Of a stretch of DNA of 64,000 bases, positions 45,455 through 53,355 are shown one piece after another. Position numbers and translations under genes: made by a program. The notes beneath the pieces are model-generated. The model saw nothing but the letters and a program-made list of their open reading frames with translations. It ran no database searches and was not told the origin of the DNA. The first letter of the stretch is position 1; each line of letters begins with the position of its first letter. Source of the DNA: Prescottella defluvii (GTDB taxonomy: Bacteria; Actinomycetota; Actinomycetes; Mycobacteriales; Mycobacteriaceae); assembly GCF_000738775.1 (NCBI RefSeq), contig NZ_JPOC01000040.1, positions 1 to 64,000 of the forward strand, read 5' to 3'.

Positions 45455-47302
45455 ATGAGCGGACGGATTTCGCGGCGTGCCTTCAACCGCGGCCTCGCGT
45501 GGACGGCCGGTGCCGCGGGCGTCGGGGCGGCCACCGTGGGGGCGTCGACGGTGCGGGCACAGGATCTGGGCGATCTCGGCAACATCGACCCGTCCCGGCC
45601 GCAGTTGTTCGCGTCGCCACGTATCGAACCGTTCGTCGACGAACTGCCCCGAATTCCGGTGCTGTCCGGATCGCAACTGGAGTTGCGCGCCGCGAGCACG
45701 ACGCATCGGTTCCACCGCGACCTCGCCCCGGCGCCGACGCTCGCCTACGGCGGCATGGACTATCTCGGCCCCACCATCGAGGCGCACCGGGGCGACCCGC
45801 TGACGGTCTCCTACCGCAACGAGATCGGGGTGCACCCACTGGCCGCCGACTTCGACACCACGCTGCACGGCGTCACCGAGCAGGATCGGACATCGGTGCC
45901 CACGTCGATGCATCTGCACGGGGCGGTGACACCACCCGAGCACGACGGCCACCCGGCGTTCCTGCAGCGGCCCGGACAGGGGCACGTGCATCACTTTCCG
46001 AACGGTCACGAGGCCACCCAACTCTGGTACCACGACCACGCGATGGGGATCACCCGGCTCAACGTGTACGCCGGGCTCGCCGGAGTGTGCCTATTGCGAG
46101 ACGAGTTCGACACGGGCACAGCAGGAAACGCGTGGGGGTTGCCGTCGGGAGAGTTCGAGCTTCCCCTGGTCCTGCAGGAGAAGCTCTTCACCGCGGACGG
46201 GCGGCAGAGCGTCCGGGTGTCGCCGCTCCTCCCGCAAGGCCGGTGGAACCCGGCCACCCCCGGCGACGTCGGTGTCGTGAACGGCAAGATCTGGCCCCAA
46301 CTCGAGGTGGCCCGGGGAATGTACCGGCTTCGGGTGCTCAACGCCGCGTCGTTCAGTGTGTGGAACCTGTTCTTCGGCAACCGGATGCGGTTCTGGGTCC
46401 TGGGAATGGAGAGTGGACTGCTACCGGCCCCCGTCGCGGTCGACCGGATACGGCTCGCGCCCGGCGAGAGAGCTGATCTCCTGGTGGATTTCGGTGTTCT
46501 GGACGGCGGTTCGACGGTGGAGTTGTGCAACGACGAACCGCCGCCGCTGGGGGCTGCTCAGCAGGGTGTGCGGGCGATGCCGTTGTTCTGTCGCTTCCGG
46601 GTGGCCGACGGCAAGGGATTCACCGGCGGGGTCCCGCAAACCCTTCGCGGCGGGTCGGGACAACCCGCGGACCTGGAACCGGTGCCGGTGCCGCAGGTGC
46701 AGCGGACCGTCACCGTGCTGCAGTTGCCCGACCCGTCGAGCGGCAATGTGCTGATGTCGCTCAACAACCTTCGGTTCGGTGACTCCGACATCGAGATGCC
46801 CCGGCAGGGCACGGTCGAGCAGTGGAACATCGTCAACGTCACGCCCGAACCGCACCCGATCCACCTGCACCTGGTCAACTTCCGGGTCCTCGGTCGACAG
46901 GGCATCGACGTGCAGCGGTACGTGCAGGAGAATCCGCAACCGCCGGTCGGCACCAGGTGGGCTCCGCCGGTCGACGCGTTCGTCACCTCGCCGCTCGTCC
47001 CGCCCGAACCGTGGGAGGCGGGACGCAAGGACACCGTGGTGACGAACCCGGGAACGGTGACGCGGATCGTGGCGGTGTTCCCGACAGCCGACCGGTTGGG
47101 ATTCGACCCGGACGCGACGTTCGGTGTGGGCGAGATCGCGGCACCGGCCCCGGCACCGTCCGGCCACGGCACGCCCGCGCACGCAGGTCACGACACCGCC
47201 CCCGCGGCGACCGGACCGCTGCAGGGCTACGTGTGGCACTGCCACATGCTCGACCACGAGGACCACGACATGATGCTCGGTTTCCGAACAGTCGCGGAGT
47301 GA
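45455..47302 (+). CDS. Multicopper oxidase, Tat-exported
   Basis: This 615-residue three-domain laccase-like enzyme starts with a twin-arginine signal (SRRAFNRGLAWTAGAAGVG). Copper-binding histidines are in MHLHGAVTPPEHDGH, WYHDHAMGITR, HPIHLHLVNF and the C-terminal WHCHMLDHEDHDMM, which contains the type 1 site. The arrangement resembles CotA, bilirubin oxidase and copper-resistance oxidases. A His-rich linker (GHGTPAHAGHDTAPAA) precedes the last domain. It ends 53 bases before arsR1, so it may belong to a wider metal-resistance island. Confidence 0.92.
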   Translation: MSGRISRRAFNRGLAWTAGAAGVGAATVGASTVRAQDLGDLGNIDPSRPQLFASPRIEPFVDELPRIPVLSGSQLELRAASTTHRFHRDLAPAPTLAYGGMDYLGPTIEAHRGDPLTVSYRNEIGVHPLAADFDTTLHGVTEQDRTSVPTSMHLHGAVTPPEHDGHPAFLQRPGQGHVHHFPNGHEATQLWYHDHAMGITRLNVYAGLAGVCLLRDEFDTGTAGNAWGLPSGEFELPLVLQEKLFTADGRQSVRVSPLLPQGRWNPATPGDVGVVNGKIWPQLEVARGMYRLRVLNAASFSVWNLFFGNRMRFWVLGMESGLLPAPVAVDRIRLAPGERADLLVDFGVLDGGSTVELCNDEPPPLGAAQQGVRAMPLFCRFRVADGKGFTGGVPQTLRGGSGQPADLEPVPVPQVQRTVTVLQLPDPSSGNVLMSLNNLRFGDSDIEMPRQGTVEQWNIVNVTPEPHPIHLHLVNFRVLGRQGIDVQRYVQENPQPPVGTRWAPPVDAFVTSPLVPPEPWEAGRKDTVVTNPGTVTRIVAVFPTADRLGFDPDATFGVGEIAAPAPAPSGHGTPAHAGHDTAPAATGPLQGYVWHCHMLDHEDHDMMLGFRTVAE

Positions 47303-47355
47303 CTTGCCGCTGACCCCCCCGAGCTCATTGATTAGATAGATGTCAATATAGACGC

Positions 47356-47736
47356 ATGTCGAATCAAGTGGCGGACTGTTGTGCATCGATCGGAGGGCAG
47401 GCCATCGAGCCGGGTCAGGCCGCCGATCTTGCCCGGATGTTCAAGGCGCTCGGCGATCCGGTGCGGCTGCGGATGCTGAGCCTCATCGCCGCGCACGAGG
47501 GTGGGGAGAGCTGTGTCTGTGACATCTCGCCAGCCTTCGATCTGTCCCAGCCGACGATCTCCCACCACCTGAAGGTGCTACGGGAGGCCGGCCTGCTCGG
47601 CTCGGAGCGGCGCGGCACCTGGGTGTACTACCGGGTGATTCCGTCAGCACTGGAACAGCTTTCGGCGGTACTGTCGCCGACGGTGGGCGTCGTCGCGGGC
47701 TCGGCCTGCGCGCCGACCGTCGAGGTCGGGCTGTGA
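47356..47736 (+). CDS. arsR: ArsR family arsenic-responsive repressor (ELCVCDL-type)
   Basis: This 126-residue winged-helix repressor carries the metalloid-binding CVC motif at the start of the DNA-binding region (GGESCVCDISPAF) and the recognition helix DLSQPTISHHLKVLREAGLL. Arsenite or antimonite binding should release it from DNA and switch on its own operon. An AT-rich stretch (47328-47353), unusual in this window, lies just upstream and probably holds promoter and operator. The stop overlaps the acr3 start by four bases. Confidence 0.92.
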   Translation: MSNQVADCCASIGGQAIEPGQAADLARMFKALGDPVRLRMLSLIAAHEGGESCVCDISPAFDLSQPTISHHLKVLREAGLLGSERRGTWVYYRVIPSALEQLSAVLSPTVGVVAGSACAPTVEVGL

Positions 47737-48827
47737 CCGACGCGAACGTGCCCTCTGCTGTCGTCGGCAAGCTCTCGACACTGGATCGGTTCCTGCCGGT
47801 GTGGATCGGTGTTGCGATGATCGCCGGCCTGCTCCTCGGCCGGATGATCCCGGGACTCGGCGACGCGCTCGGTGCCGTCGAACTCGACGGCATCTCGCTG
47901 CCGATCGCGCTCGGTCTGCTGATCATGATGTATCCGGTGCTGGCGAAGGTCCGGTACGACCGTCTCGACGCCGTGACCGGCGATCGCAGGTTGCTGGCCG
48001 GTTCGCTGTTGCTCAACTGGGTCCTCGGCCCGGCGCTGATGTTCGCGCTCGCCTGGATCTTCCTGCCGGATCTGCCCGAGTACCGGACCGGTCTGATCAT
48101 CGTCGGCCTCGCGCGCTGCATCGCGATGGTGATCATCTGGAACGACCTCGCGTGCGGCGACCGGGAGGCGGCCGCCGTGCTCGTGGCGATCAATTCGGTG
48201 TTCCAGGTGATCATGTTCGCGGTTCTGGGCTGGTTCTACCTCTCGGTGCTACCGGGTTGGCTCGGCCTCGAGCAGACCACGATCGACACCTCCCCGTGGC
48301 AGATCGCGAAGTCGGTGCTGATCTTCCTGGGGATCCCGCTGCTGGCTGGGTTTCTCACCCGCCACTTCGGGGAGAAGGCCAAGGGGCGCGAGTGGTACGA
48401 GTCGACGTTCCTGCCGAGGATCGGTCCGTGGGCGCTGTACGGGTTGCTGTTCACGATCGTGATTCTCTTCGCGCTGCAGGGTGAGCAGATCACCTCACGG
48501 CCAATGGATGTCGTGCGGATCGCGATCCCGCTGCTGGCGTACTTCGCGATCATGTGGGGTGGCGGCTACCTGCTCGGCGCGGTGATGGGTCTGGGCTACG
48601 AGCGCACCACCACTCTCGCGTTCACCGCGGCGGGCAACAACTTCGAGCTCGCGATCGCGGTCGCCATCGCCACCTACGGTGCCGCATCCGGGCAGGCGCT
48701 CGCCGGCGTCGTGGGTCCACTGATCGAAGTCCCCGTGCTCGTCGGGCTCGTCTACGTCTCGCTCGCGTTGCGCAAGCGCTTCGCCCGAATCGAGTCCGCG
48801 AATACCTTGGTGTCGAAAGAGGTTTGA
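47733..48827 (+). CDS. acr3: Arsenite efflux permease Acr3
   Basis: This 364-residue carrier of the ACR3 family exports arsenite by proton antiport. About ten membrane segments are seen. The conserved cysteine of the family lies in GLARCIAMVIIWNDLACGD, and the helix TTTLAFTAAGNNFELAIAVAIA is a signature. The GTG at 47733 overlaps arsR1 (GTGA). arsC follows after four bases. Confidence 0.95.
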   Translation: MTDANVPSAVVGKLSTLDRFLPVWIGVAMIAGLLLGRMIPGLGDALGAVELDGISLPIALGLLIMMYPVLAKVRYDRLDAVTGDRRLLAGSLLLNWVLGPALMFALAWIFLPDLPEYRTGLIIVGLARCIAMVIIWNDLACGDREAAAVLVAINSVFQVIMFAVLGWFYLSVLPGWLGLEQTTIDTSPWQIAKSVLIFLGIPLLAGFLTRHFGEKAKGREWYESTFLPRIGPWALYGLLFTIVILFALQGEQITSRPMDVVRIAIPLLAYFAIMWGGGYLLGAVMGLGYERTTTLAFTAAGNNFELAIAVAIATYGAASGQALAGVVGPLIEVPVLVGLVYVSLALRKRFARIESANTLVSKEV

Positions 48828-48831
48828 AACC

Positions 48832-49230
48832 TTGCGCGTTCCCAGTGTGCTCTTCGTCTGCGTTCACAACGCCGGCCGGTCCCAGATGGCGGCCGGATAC
48901 CTTGCTCATCAGGCGGGGGATCGAATCGAGGTCCGCTCCGCCGGCAGCGCGCCGGGCGACCAGGTGAACCCGGCGGCCGTCGTGGCGATGGCCGAGATCG
49001 GCATCGACATCTCGACGCAGTCACCGAAAATCCTCACCGTCGACGCGGTTCAGGCCGCCGACGTCGTGATCACGATGGGTTGCGGTGACACCTGCCCGGT
49101 CTTTCCCGGGAAGTCCTACCGCGACTGGGTTCTCGACGATCCCGCCGGGCAGGGGCTCGACGCCGTCCGGCCCATTCGTGACGAGATTCGCTCGCGGGTG
49201 GACGCGTTGATCGCCGAGCTCCTGCCGTAG
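48832..49230 (+). CDS. arsC: Arsenate reductase, low-molecular-weight phosphatase type
   Basis: This 132-residue LMW-phosphatase-fold enzyme has the CX5R loop CVHNAGRS (C10 to R16) and a second motif MGCGDTCPVFPG. In Corynebacterium, enzymes of this length and pattern couple arsenate reduction to mycothiol and mycoredoxin. The start is a TTG at 48832 with AGAGG upstream. It supplies arsenite to the Acr3 pump encoded just before it. Confidence 0.93.
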   Translation: MRVPSVLFVCVHNAGRSQMAAGYLAHQAGDRIEVRSAGSAPGDQVNPAAVVAMAEIGIDISTQSPKILTVDAVQAADVVITMGCGDTCPVFPGKSYRDWVLDDPAGQGLDAVRPIRDEIRSRVDALIAELLP

Positions 49231-49247
49231 CCGACAGGGAGGACTGT

Positions 49248-49724
49248 TCAGCAGCAGGACGATCCGGTCGATGCGGATTCGTCCGGAACGGCTGTGCCGC
49301 AACATGCCCCGTTCTCGGCTGCCGAGACCTCGAGGTGCTGTGGGCTGGAGCCGAACGTCTCGGAGTCGGCGAGCACGGTGTATACCTCCCACTTCTCACC
49401 GGCCGGGCCGGTGACCCACACCTTGTCCTGGGTCGCGAAGCAGCACGTGGTGCCGATCTCCTCGTCGGTGAACAGGCCCTCGTCGGTGAGGCGGGCGATC
49501 TCCGCGTGCACCTTCGCGCTCGATTCGACCTCGACGCCGAGATGGTTGATCGTGCCGCCCTTACCGGGATTCTCGAGCAGTACCAGTTTCAGCGGCGGTT
49601 CGGCGATCGCGAAGTTCGCGTAGCCGGGCTTCAGCTTGGCGGGCCGGGTTCCGAACAGCTTGGAGTAGAAGGTGACCGCCTCCTGCAGGTCGTCGACGTT
49701 GAGGGCGAGTTGGGCGCGTGACAT
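49248..49724 (-). CDS. arsI: ArsI/CadI family dioxygenase (organoarsenical C-As lyase)
   Basis: This 158-residue vicinal-oxygen-chelate protein resembles ArsI, the iron-dependent enzyme that removes the methyl group from trivalent methylarsenicals. The substrate-binding cysteine pair is C94-C95 (GTTCCFATQDKVWV). Likely metal ligands are Q5, H61 and E113. The C-terminus adds further pairs (ACCG and a final SSCC). CadI-type cadmium-induced proteins are close relatives, so the function is inferred from the cysteine pair and the ars context. ATG 49724 follows GGAGGC. Confidence 0.88.
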   Translation of the reverse strand: MSRAQLALNVDDLQEAVTFYSKLFGTRPAKLKPGYANFAIAEPPLKLVLLENPGKGGTINHLGVEVESSAKVHAEIARLTDEGLFTDEEIGTTCCFATQDKVWVTGPAGEKWEVYTVLADSETFGSSPQHLEVSAAENGACCGTAVPDESASTGSSCC

Positions 49725-49742
49725 GACTGCCTCCGGGCTATG

Positions 49743-49798
49743 TGACATATATCGAACTACTTGCGGACTTCAGGTTGCCACCTTTTCGACATAAGTCA
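49743..49798. promoter_or_regulatory. Inverted repeat in the arsI/arsR2 divergent promoter
   Basis: TGACATATATCGAA (49743-49756) and TTCGACATAAGTCA (49785-49798) are inverted copies matching at 12 of 14 positions with 28 bases between. They lie in the 97-base gap of the divergent pair in AT-rich sequence, as expected for ArsR-type operators. They probably serve the ArsR2 repressor. Confidence 0.55.
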
Positions 49799-49821
49799 AG
49801 GAGCTGGCTAGGATCGGCGGC

Positions 49822-50190
49822 ATGCCCAAGGCCCTGCCCATCGTCGATGTCAGTGCACCGATCTGCTGCGCGCCGGTATCGGCGGCGCCCATGAGTGACG
49901 ACGCCGCACTGCAGGTCGCGCTCCGCTTGAAGGCGCTCGCGGACCCGGTCCGGATCAAGCTCGTCTCGATTCTGCTCACCGCCGCCGGGGGAGAGGTCTG
50001 TACATGTGATCTGGCCACCAGCGTCGGACTGGCGGAGTCGACCGTCAGCCACCACCTCGGGCAACTCAGGAAGGCCGGCATGGTCGAATCGGAGCGGCGC
50101 GGCATGAATGTCTTCTATCGGGCGCGCGGCGACTCGTTGGACGCGCTTCGCGTGGTGCTCGACCCCAACTGCTGTGGTGGGGCGCGGTAG
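49822..50190 (+). CDS. arsR: ArsR family repressor, N-terminal CC type
   Basis: This 122-residue repressor has cysteines at positions 15 and 16 (APICCAPV) plus C60 and C62 (EVCTCDL), and a final NCC. Cys15, Cys16 and a third cysteine near residue 55 form the arsenite site in Corynebacterium ArsR1, so this protein is of that architecture and differs from the first ArsR in the window. The helix AESTVSHHLGQLRKAGM binds DNA. It is divergent from arsI. Confidence 0.9.
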   Translation: MPKALPIVDVSAPICCAPVSAAPMSDDAALQVALRLKALADPVRIKLVSILLTAAGGEVCTCDLATSVGLAESTVSHHLGQLRKAGMVESERRGMNVFYRARGDSLDALRVVLDPNCCGGAR

Positions 50191-50218
50191 TTCCGTGGTT
50201 CCTCGGTGTCGCAGCCTT

Positions 50219-50252
50219 GGTGATCCACCGCTTCTGCTCGTACTGGATCACC
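50219..50252. repeat. Inverted repeat after arsR2
   Basis: GGTGATCCA and TGGATCACC are exact complements around a 16-base loop, 28 bases after the arsR2 stop codon. It is a candidate terminator. The rest of the 272-base gap up to 50463 shows no convincing gene. Confidence 0.45.
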
Positions 50253-50462
50253 TTGCTGTAGGCATTCGTTGTCTGTCCGAGTCGCAGTGCCGCTCCTGGT
50301 CTCAACACGCTAACGAATATCGCTATGTGTGTGAATCGGCCACCAGGGTGCGAAGACTGGTCGGGCAGCGCGGTTGAAATGCCGTGCGGTCGAAATCCCG
50401 GAGAGGACCCCTGGATGAGCCCGACGCCCGCCACGCCTTCGCGGGGCGCGAGGTAGATCGCC

Positions 50463-51590
50463 ATGGTGACCGACGAAGTTCGCAAGCTGGGCGTCGAGGA
50501 GGAGTTCCACCTCATCGACGCGGAGACCCGTCGGCTCGTCACGCGCGCACCCGAGTTGCTCGAGCGCCTGCCGGGGGACGTCTACGTCGAGGAACTGCAG
50601 CGCTGCGTCGTGGAGGTCAACAGCGGAGTGTTCGCACACCTCGTCGATCTCCGTGCGGACCTGATCCGCCGGCGACAGGTCCTCGTCGAGGCCGCCGCCG
50701 ACCTGGGCGTCGGGGTGGTGGCCGCGGGCGCGGTGCCGCTCGCGGTGCCCGCCGAGATGGCCGTCACCGAGACCCCGCGGTATCGCCGCATGCTCGCCGA
50801 CTACCAACTCCTAGCCCGCGAGCAGCTGATCTGCGGCACCCAGGTGCACGTCGACGTCGCGGACCGTGACGAGGCCGTGCAGATCGCCAATCGCGTGGCG
50901 CCGTACCTGCCGATCTTCCTCGCCCTGAGCGCGAGTTCGCCGTTCTGGGCCGACGGCACCGACACCGGATACGCCAGCATGCGGTCCTTGGTGTGGACCC
51001 GCTGGCCCACCACCGGTCCCGCGGCGCCGGTGCAGTCCGCCGCGGAATACGACCGGCTGATCGCCGACCTCGTCGGCAGCGGCGTGATCAGCGGCCCCGG
51101 GATGGTCTACTTCGACCTGCGACCGTCCGATCGGTATTCGACGCTCGAGCTGCGGGTGTGCGACAGCTGCCCGTCGGTGGACACGATCGCGCTCGTCGCC
51201 GGGCTGTTCCGGGCCCTCGTCGATCGCGAGGCCGTCGCCCTCCACGAGGGGCGACCGCCACTGCAGGTTTCGCCGACGCTGGTGCGCGCGGCCATGTGGC
51301 GCGCCGCGCGTTCGGGCCTCGAGGGCGACCTCGTGGACGTGGAAGCCGTGGCGCCGCGACCCGCGTCGCAGGTGGTCGAGGGGCTGATCCGGTCGCTGCG
51401 GCCCCACCTCGAGTCCACCGGCGACTGGGACGTGGTCTCCGAACTGGCGGACGTCACCCTGCAGGTGGGGAGTTCGTCGGCGCGGCAGCGGCGGAGCCTG
51501 CGTAGGCGCGGGAGCCTGACCGACGTCGTGGACCTGCTGGCGGCCGAGACCCGAGGAGGAGTGGCCGAGTATGTGTGGCATCTGCGGTGA
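50463..51590 (+). CDS. YbdK/GCS2-type carboxylate-amine ligase
   Basis: This 375-residue ligase of the glutamate-cysteine ligase 2 (YbdK) family is an ATP-dependent enzyme that joins a carboxylate, usually glutamate, to an amine. Motifs are GVEEEFHLIDAETRRL near the N-terminus, CGTQVHVDV and YFDLRPSDRYSTLELRVCD. It is the first gene of a four-gene unit and overlaps the next gene by 20 bases. That partner is an amidotransferase rather than glutathione synthetase, so glutathione synthesis is unlikely. Confidence 0.9.
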   Translation: MVTDEVRKLGVEEEFHLIDAETRRLVTRAPELLERLPGDVYVEELQRCVVEVNSGVFAHLVDLRADLIRRRQVLVEAAADLGVGVVAAGAVPLAVPAEMAVTETPRYRRMLADYQLLAREQLICGTQVHVDVADRDEAVQIANRVAPYLPIFLALSASSPFWADGTDTGYASMRSLVWTRWPTTGPAAPVQSAAEYDRLIADLVGSGVISGPGMVYFDLRPSDRYSTLELRVCDSCPSVDTIALVAGLFRALVDREAVALHEGRPPLQVSPTLVRAAMWRAARSGLEGDLVDVEAVAPRPASQVVEGLIRSLRPHLESTGDWDVVSELADVTLQVGSSSARQRRSLRRRGSLTDVVDLLAAETRGGVAEYVWHLR

Positions 51591-53355
51591 GGTTCGTTTC
51601 GACGGGGCGACGCCCGACGTCGCCGCGGTGGCACGGATGACCGACGCGATGGTGACCCGCGGGCCGGATGCGGCCGGCGCGTACGCACAGCAGTCGGTGG
51701 CGTTCGGCCACCGCCGCCTGTGCATCATCGACCTGTCGGCTCGGGGCGGTCAGCCGATGGTCGACAGCGAACTGCGGTTGTCGCTGGTGTTCAACGGTTG
51801 CATCTACAACTACAAGGAGTTGCGGGCGGAGCTGCAGCAGGCGGGTTACCGGTTCTTCTCGACCGCGGACAGTGAAGTGGTGCTCAAGAGCTTCCACCGC
51901 TGGGGGGCCGACTGCGTGCAGCGGTTCAAGGGAATGTTCGCCTTCGCCGTCCACGAGATCGATTCGGGTGTGGTGACGTTCGCGCGTGATCGGTTGGGGA
52001 TCAAGCCCCTGTACTTCACCGAGCAGCCGGGGCGGTTGCGATTCGCGTCGACGCTGCCGGCGCTGCTGCACGGAGGTGGCGTCGACACCACGATCGATCG
52101 TGTCGCCCTGCACCACTATCTGAGCTTCGCCGCGGCCGTGCCGGCGCCGCACACCATGTTCGAGGGTGTCCGCAAGCTGCCGCCGGCGACGATCCGGGTG
52201 GTGCGTCCGGACGGAACGGCCACCGAAAGGCAGTACTGGGAACCGCTGTTCGAGCCGTCGCCCGAGCGGGTGTCGTGGACGGCGGAGCAGTGGCAGCACG
52301 CCCTGATGGACTCGCTGCGCACGGCGGTGTCCCGCCGGATGGTCGCCGACGTCCCAGTGGGGGTGCTGCTGTCGGGTGGCATCGATTCCAGTCTGCTCGT
52401 GGCCCTGCTGGCCGAACAGGGGCAGCGGGACCTGGCGACCTTCAGTATCGGATTCGACTCGGCCGGAGGAGAATCGGGAAACGAGTACGTCTACTCCGAT
52501 CTCGTGGCCCGGACGTTCGGCACCGATCACCGGCAGATCCACATCGATCCGTCGCGGCTCCCGGCGGCGGTGCCGAAGGCGATCGAGGCGATGAGCGAGC
52601 CGATGCTCAGCCACGACTGCGTGGCGTTCTTCCTGCTGTCGGAGGAGGTCTCCAGATCCGTCAAGGTGGTCCAGTCCGGCCAGGGGGCGGACGAGATCCT
52701 CGGCGGCTACCACTGGTATCCCCCGCTGGTCGGGGTGGCGCGGGAACAGTCCGCGGAGGCCTACGCCAAGGTGTACTTCGACCGCACCCACGACGACATC
52801 GCGGCCCTGGTCGATCCCGACTACTGCCTCGATCGCGACGTCAGTACCGAATTCGTGGTCCGGCACCACCGGGCGCCGGGCGCCGACACCGCCGTCGACG
52901 CCGCACTGCGACTCGACACGACGGTGATGCTCGTGGAGGACCCGGTCAAGCGGGTCGACACGATGACGATGGCGTGGGGACTCGAGGCGCGGGTGCCGTT
53001 CCTCGACCACGAGTTCGTGGAGTTGGCGGCCACCTGCCCGACGGACCTCAAACTGGCGGGCGACGGCAAGGGTGTGCTGAAGGAGGCCAGTCGCGGCCTG
53101 CTCCCGAACGCGGTGATCGACCGGACCAAGGGCTACTTCCCGGTACCGGGCATACGGCACCTCGAGGGTGGTGTCCTCGCCCTCGTGCAGGACGCGCTGA
53201 GCAGTCGCGGCGCCCGGGAGCGACGGCTGTTCCGGCCCGAGGTGCTCGACGCACTGTTCGCCTCCCCCAACGAGATCCGCACCGCCCGTGGCGTGAACAC
53301 CCTGTGGCAGGTGGGTCTGCTGGAGATGTGGCTGCAGGCGATGGAGCGGCTGTGA
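51571..53355 (+). CDS. Asparagine-synthetase-like amidotransferase (N-acetylglutaminylglutamine amidotransferase type)
   Basis: This 594-residue protein has an N-terminal glutamine amidotransferase domain starting with the catalytic cysteine (MCGICGEV) and a C-terminal AMP-forming synthetase domain with the pyrophosphate loop LLSGGIDSSL. The sequence is closest in feel to the subfamily that makes the terminal amide of the osmolyte N-acetylglutaminylglutamine amide, not to housekeeping AsnB. The start lies inside the ligase gene (GAGGAG upstream) and the stop overlaps the peptidase start as GTGA. All four genes are thus probably translated together. Confidence 0.85.
   Translation: MCGICGEVRFDGATPDVAAVARMTDAMVTRGPDAAGAYAQQSVAFGHRRLCIIDLSARGGQPMVDSELRLSLVFNGCIYNYKELRAELQQAGYRFFSTADSEVVLKSFHRWGADCVQRFKGMFAFAVHEIDSGVVTFARDRLGIKPLYFTEQPGRLRFASTLPALLHGGGVDTTIDRVALHHYLSFAAAVPAPHTMFEGVRKLPPATIRVVRPDGTATERQYWEPLFEPSPERVSWTAEQWQHALMDSLRTAVSRRMVADVPVGVLLSGGIDSSLLVALLAEQGQRDLATFSIGFDSAGGESGNEYVYSDLVARTFGTDHRQIHIDPSRLPAAVPKAIEAMSEPMLSHDCVAFFLLSEEVSRSVKVVQSGQGADEILGGYHWYPPLVGVAREQSAEAYAKVYFDRTHDDIAALVDPDYCLDRDVSTEFVVRHHRAPGADTAVDAALRLDTTVMLVEDPVKRVDTMTMAWGLEARVPFLDHEFVELAATCPTDLKLAGDGKGVLKEASRGLLPNAVIDRTKGYFPVPGIRHLEGGVLALVQDALSSRGARERRLFRPEVLDALFASPNEIRTARGVNTLWQVGLLEMWLQAMERL

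Noticed and set aside
50184-50261. Hydrophobic 25-residue frame just after arsR2
   Set aside because: It has no start codon with a ribosome binding site and overlaps an inverted repeat; it looks like chance sequence.
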